From: Bryobacterales bacterium | Lineage (GTDB): Bacteria; Acidobacteriota; Terriglobia; Bryobacterales; Bryobacteraceae | Length of the DNA: 64,000 nt | Assembly: GCA_016789905.1 (NCBI GenBank) | Contig: JAEUQC010000172.1 | Location: 62,001-126,000 of the forward strand | Direction: 5' to 3' | In this document: positions 61,003 to 64,000 of the stretch, one piece after another | Numbering within the stretch: the first letter of the stretch is position 1 | How the letters are laid out: the number at the start of each line of letters is the position of its first letter | Translations under genes and position numbers: made by a program | The notes under the pieces: model-generated | Told to the model about the DNA's origin: nothing | The model's input: the letters and a program-made list of their open reading frames with translations, nothing else | The model's database searches: none

Positions 61003-61847
61003 CTCGAGTACTTCGCGCAGACTTTGCGCAGCGTGGCCAGGTGGCCGGGGATGGCGGTAAGCGCCGGCTCGGCCGCCTCATATTCGAGCGCCAGATAGCC
61101 GCGGTACTTGTTGGACACAAGGATCTTGGACACGCGATCCCAATCCGACTTCGACTTCACGCCGTCCTCGTTCACGTCCACCTTCACCTGCACATTGATG
61201 GCGTGCGGGGCGATGGTCTCGATCTGTTGATAAATCTTTGTCCGGAAGTTGCCGGTGTCCAGATTGATGCCCACCCAGGGCGAGTTGACGCGCTTGACGA
61301 TTTCGACGATGGTTTCAGCCTTGTCGGTGATGCCGCCGTGGTTTTCCAGGCCCAGCATGACGCCCTTGGTTCCGGCGTATTCGGCGGCTTGGCCGAGGAC
61401 CTTTACCACCCAGCCGGAAGCTTCGGCGTCATTGGAATCCTTGGGCACTCGTCCGCCGAAGACGCGGATGTGGCCGGCGCCGAGCTTGGCGGCAACGTCC
61501 ACCCACTTCTTCAATTCGGCGAGCTCTTTATCGGCTTCCGGGCCGGGCTTCTTGCACATGTCTGTGCGAATGGAGATGGAATAGATCTCGACGTTCAGCT
61601 TGTAAGCCAACTGCTTCAGGCCGTAGAGAAATTTGTCTTCCGTTGACGGGAACCAGTAGACGGTTAGGTCCACGCCGTCCAACTTGTGTTCAGCGGCGTA
61701 GCGGATCACATCCTCATACGACATCTTCTTGCTCTCCAATTCCTTGCGGAAGGAGTAGGCGCAGAGCGCGGGCCGGAGGCGCGGGCCAGGGTCACTGGCG
61801 GCGAGCGTCGCGGCGGGAAGGAGCGAGAGGAAGTGACGGCGTTGCAT
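60999..61847 (-). CDS. Exported sugar phosphate isomerase/epimerase-like TIM-barrel protein
   Basis: A 282-residue protein with QRRHFLSLLPAATLAAS, a Tat-like leader, from the ATG at 61845-61847. The barrel is of the xylose isomerase/AP endonuclease-2 family: DGVDLTVYWFPS, a Glu in LGLENHGG, WVGINLDTGNF and a late Glu in YLALEYEA fit the metal-binding positions. Homologues in Solibacter and Planctomycetes are commonly annotated as sugar phosphate isomerase/epimerase, though the substrate is generally unknown, and a Tat-exported location argues against a phosphorylated cytoplasmic metabolite. It lies 18 bp upstream (downstream in transcription) of the TolC/HlyD pair on the same strand. Confidence 0.83.
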   Translation of the reverse strand: MQRRHFLSLLPAATLAASDPGPRLRPALCAYSFRKELESKKMSYEDVIRYAAEHKLDGVDLTVYWFPSTEDKFLYGLKQLAYKLNVEIYSISIRTDMCKKPGPEADKELAELKKWVDVAAKLGAGHIRVFGGRVPKDSNDAEASGWVVKVLGQAAEYAGTKGVMLGLENHGGITDKAETIVEIVKRVNSPWVGINLDTGNFRTKIYQQIETIAPHAINVQVKVDVNEDGVKSKSDWDRVSKILVSNKYRGYLALEYEAAEPALTAIPGHLATLRKVCAKYSS

Positions 61848-61865
61848 GGCTGCCGTCATCATACC

Positions 61866-63251
61866 TTACGGGCCTTTCCGTTCCAACAGGCGGGCGGTGG
61901 CGGCGGCGTATTCGGCCCTGGCCTTGTGGTAATCGGCCAGGGCTTTGATTTCGCGAAAGGCCGCGTCGGCGGTGGCGAGTTCGCGCTGGTTGACGAAGAA
62001 TTGCGTTGAATCGCCCAAGTCGAAGCGGGTGCGCTCGGCGTCTTCCAACTGGCGGGCGGCCTTAAGCTCTTCGCGGATAACGCCCACCACTTGATAGGCG
62101 GCGCGGACGGCGCTGGCGGCGTCCTGCACGTCGAGCAGCACGCGATCGCGGGCAAAGCGCAGTTCGGCTTCAATCATGGTGAGCTTGGCTTCCGCCTGGG
62201 TCTGTTTGCCGATCGCCTTGCGGCGCTGGGCGGGGAGTTCGAAGTTCAGACCGCCCTCGATTTCGTTGCCTTTGCGGCTGACCCGGCCGGTGCCGACGTC
62301 GCGGGAGTAGTTGAAAAACACATCGAGTTGGGGCTGTATCTGGTTCTTTGCCAGGCGAGTTTCCACACTCTGTTGCTGGCGCTTGATGAGCAGACTCTGG
62401 ATTTCGGGGCGCGCGGTCATGGCGGCGGCGAGGTCGGCGGCTTCCTGCTCCGGCGCCAGCGGTTCGGGCTCTGGGAAGGCCCGGAAGAGTCGATCGGCGC
62501 CGGGCTGTTGCGGGTCGCCGGCGGCATTCCGGAAAAAGAGCGAAAGTTCAATGGCCGCGCCTTGCAGGTAGCGTTCGGCGTTGACCAGCGCGGAGCGGCG
62601 CTGCAGAATAGCGCGGAGGTTGTCGGTAAGTTCCACCGGGGCAAGCTGGCCGAGCTTGACGGTGTCTTCCAATTGCTGATTGCGCTGTTCGGCGAGCGTG
62701 AGCAGATCCTTGGCGACGGTGATTTGCCGTCCGGCGGCCACCCATTCCCAGTACTGTTTCAGCGCCGATTTGTAGATTTTCAGGCGTTCCTTGGAGATGG
62801 TGAATTCGGCGCCCTGCTGGCCGAGTTGTGTGGTCTGCAGGTCGGCGCGGCGGTCGTCAATGGCGCGGTCCCGCATAAGCGGAACGCGTAGGCCGCCGGA
62901 CCATTCGCCGCCGGAGAGCGTGAGGGCTTTTTCGTCGTAGGGGCCGTAGGTGCCGCGGCCGACGCGATAACCGCCGTAGACGGTGGCGCCCCAGAGCGTG
63001 GTGTTCTGTTCGAGCTGGCCTTTGGCTGTTTCGTTGCGGTAAAAGCCCACCTGCTGCGACGAGGCCTGGCCCTTCAACTTCAGGTCGAATTCCCCACGCG
63101 CGGAGAGCGCCGCGCCCTCGGCCAGGCGGCGTTCAGCGACGACGGCTTCAATCAAGGGAAAGGAGCGATCAACGGAGGCCAGCAGCTCGTCGATGGTGAG
63201 TGGTTCGGCGGCCCAGGCGCAAGTGGTGAGCAGAAGAACGAGCCGCTTCAT
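61866..63251 (-). CDS. TolC-family outer-membrane protein
   Basis: A 461-residue exported protein from the ATG at 63249-63251 (signal RLVLLLTTCAWAA). The first domain begins LTIDELLASVDRSFPLIEAV, a typical TolC opening. The two helical hairpin repeats are long, with ERLKIYKSALKQYWEWVAAG and RFARDRVLLDVQDAASAVRA, and the protein ends in a helical ATARLLERKG. It overlaps the upstream HlyD-like gene by 4 bp, so the two encode the outer-membrane and periplasmic parts of one efflux or type I secretion system; an inner-membrane ABC or similar component should lie beyond the window edge. It is distinct from the TolC protein at 10105. Confidence 0.87.
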   Translation of the reverse strand: MKRLVLLLTTCAWAAEPLTIDELLASVDRSFPLIEAVVAERRLAEGAALSARGEFDLKLKGQASSQQVGFYRNETAKGQLEQNTTLWGATVYGGYRVGRGTYGPYDEKALTLSGGEWSGGLRVPLMRDRAIDDRRADLQTTQLGQQGAEFTISKERLKIYKSALKQYWEWVAAGRQITVAKDLLTLAEQRNQQLEDTVKLGQLAPVELTDNLRAILQRRSALVNAERYLQGAAIELSLFFRNAAGDPQQPGADRLFRAFPEPEPLAPEQEAADLAAAMTARPEIQSLLIKRQQQSVETRLAKNQIQPQLDVFFNYSRDVGTGRVSRKGNEIEGGLNFELPAQRRKAIGKQTQAEAKLTMIEAELRFARDRVLLDVQDAASAVRAAYQVVGVIREELKAARQLEDAERTRFDLGDSTQFFVNQRELATADAAFREIKALADYHKARAEYAAATARLLERKGP

Positions 63252-64000
63252 TTCTTCTCTTTCGCTCCGGGTTCGGTTAAGGAGATGACGGGCGGGAAGC
63301 CATTGAACTGCCGCCAGAACTCGTAGCCGAGCGGCACTTGATTGAGCAGCACCCAGCCGTTGGCGCGGACGCCCTGGCGCAGGTAGTTCTGGCTGGGCCA
63401 CGGGTCTTCGTTAGGGTCGGCTTCCACGAGCACGCGGAACTTGCCTTGGCCATTGTCGGTGGAATCGACCAGTAGCACGCGGCCGCCGAAGGTGCCGACC
63501 GCGATGGACGGCCAGCCGGAGAATTGGAGCGCCGGCCAGCCTTCAAACTGAAGGCGGACGTGGCGGCCGGGCGAGATGAGCGGGGTGTCGTTGCCGTCCA
63601 TCATCAGTTCGACGACATTATTCTGCGTTTGCGGAACGAGGACGCAGATGAGATCGCCGGACTTGAGCAGTTCCCCGCTTTGCCGGGCGACGACGCGGAA
63701 AACGGTGCCATCAATGGGGGCGGTGATGATCTGCGTGGACTGGCGGGCGAGGCGGACATCGACTTTGGTAAGTTCGGCCTGCGCCTTGGCCACGTCGGAC
63801 TGGGCGGAGGCGTGCGAGCCCCAAGCTTCGTCGATGCGGCTGCGAGAATCGGCATCGACGCGGAGAAGCTCGGCGTCGAGCGAGATTTTCTCGTTCTTGG
63901 CGGCGTTGAGCGTGGCGGTGGTGCGTTCGACGTCGGCGATCTTCTGTTGCAGATCCAGTTCGGCCAGTTCCACGTTGCGCGTGGAGGTAAGGCCCTTGGC
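63248..64000 (-). CDS. HlyD-family membrane fusion protein (partial; N-terminus outside window)
   Basis: Only the C-terminal 250 residues are inside the window; the frame is open to the edge. The visible part starts in the coiled-coil hairpin (EKISLDAELLRVDADSRSR, TEKVDVRLARQ-like TKVDVRLARQSTQ), then the second half of the lipoyl domain with TAPIDGTVFRVV and GELLKSGDLICVLVP, and the beta-barrel domain. The ending GYEFWRQFNGFPPVIS belongs to a subgroup of secretion-type fusion proteins. It connects an inner-membrane pump with the TolC protein encoded next. Its stop codon overlaps the TolC start by 4 bp. Confidence 0.85.
   Translation of the reverse strand, partial: AKGLTSTRNVELAELDLQQKIADVERTTATLNAAKNEKISLDAELLRVDADSRSRIDEAWGSHASAQSDVAKAQAELTKVDVRLARQSTQIITAPIDGTVFRVVARQSGELLKSGDLICVLVPQTQNNVVELMMDGNDTPLISPGRHVRLQFEGWPALQFSGWPSIAVGTFGGRVLLVDSTDNGQGKFRVLVEADPNEDPWPSQNYLRQGVRANGWVLLNQVPLGYEFWRQFNGFPPVISLTEPGAKEKK

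Overview
The window is 64 kb of GC-rich, densely packed bacterial chromosome. It most resembles an Acidobacteriota genome of the Solibacter/Bryobacter type. The reasons are a large secreted protein with the TIGR03437 (Soli_cterm) C-terminal domain, an Oar-like TonB-dependent receptor with an N-terminal carboxypeptidase-regulatory domain, a DUF1549/DUF1501 pair, a PEGA-domain Ser/Thr kinase, and many secreted proteins of unknown role. This placement is an inference from gene content. I see no rRNA, tRNA, CRISPR array, insertion sequence or prophage. No gene-free gap exceeds 300 bases; the longest are 28670-28854, 37192-37355, 14873-14997, 59335-59447 and 43246-43357.

Layout. 1-4530 (minus): SIMPL-domain protein, a small secreted protein, a short SecA paralogue, a TIGR04283-type glycosyltransferase and a partial NAD-binding reductase. 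4557-11385 (plus): mazG, then a GNAT acyltransferase coupled to an OSBS/N-acylamino acid racemase, an EamA transporter, an MFS transporter, a pteridine-reductase-like SDR and a TolC protein. 11417-25919 (plus): the TIGR03437 protein, a TPR lipoprotein, a 1051-residue protein combining two CxxCH haem motifs with toroid and HEAT-type repeats, a CAAX-protease-like membrane protein, rlmH, accD, a D-aminoacylase-type amidohydrolase and an ABC-F ATPase. 25916-28669 (minus): a beta-propeller protein and a secreted HExxH metalloprotease. 28855-32754 (plus): a secreted D-2-hydroxyacid dehydrogenase, a secreted unknown and a hybrid histidine kinase. 32759-37191 (minus): an amidohydrolase, DUF1501 and DUF1549. 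37356-39901 (plus): a Spy/CpxP-like protein followed by a CpxR/CpxA-like pair.

39898-43245 (minus): TonB-dependent receptor. 43358-44587 (plus): YprB-like RNase H-fold protein. 44584-48097 (minus): a frameshifted VOC gene, a sulfite oxidase-cytochrome c fusion and the PEGA kinase. 48191-50890 (plus): ftsY, ribD and riboflavin synthase. 50898-57428: mixed genes, including an Ig-like protein with a charged tail, a DHH phosphoesterase, a propeller-phosphoesterase fusion, and a YceI/NTF2/MarR cluster. 57521-64000: a small Cys-rich protein, an acyl-CoA ligase, an ECF sigma operon with a secretin-type N-domain protein, a sugar-isomerase-fold protein, and a TolC/HlyD pair running off the end.

Whole-window patterns. 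Seven of nine convergent gene pairs overlap by exactly 4 bp at their stop codons. The G/C excess of the plus strand changes sign with position and not with gene direction: C-rich from about 12 to 33 kb, G-rich in most of 40-64 kb. Two divergent promoter regions carry perfect 12-bp palindromes sharing an ACTAGT core. The most promising unusual units are the GNAT-racemase pair, the short SecA with its glycosyltransferase, the haem/toroid/HEAT protein, the ECF-secretin-domain operon and the sulfite oxidase-cytochrome fusion.
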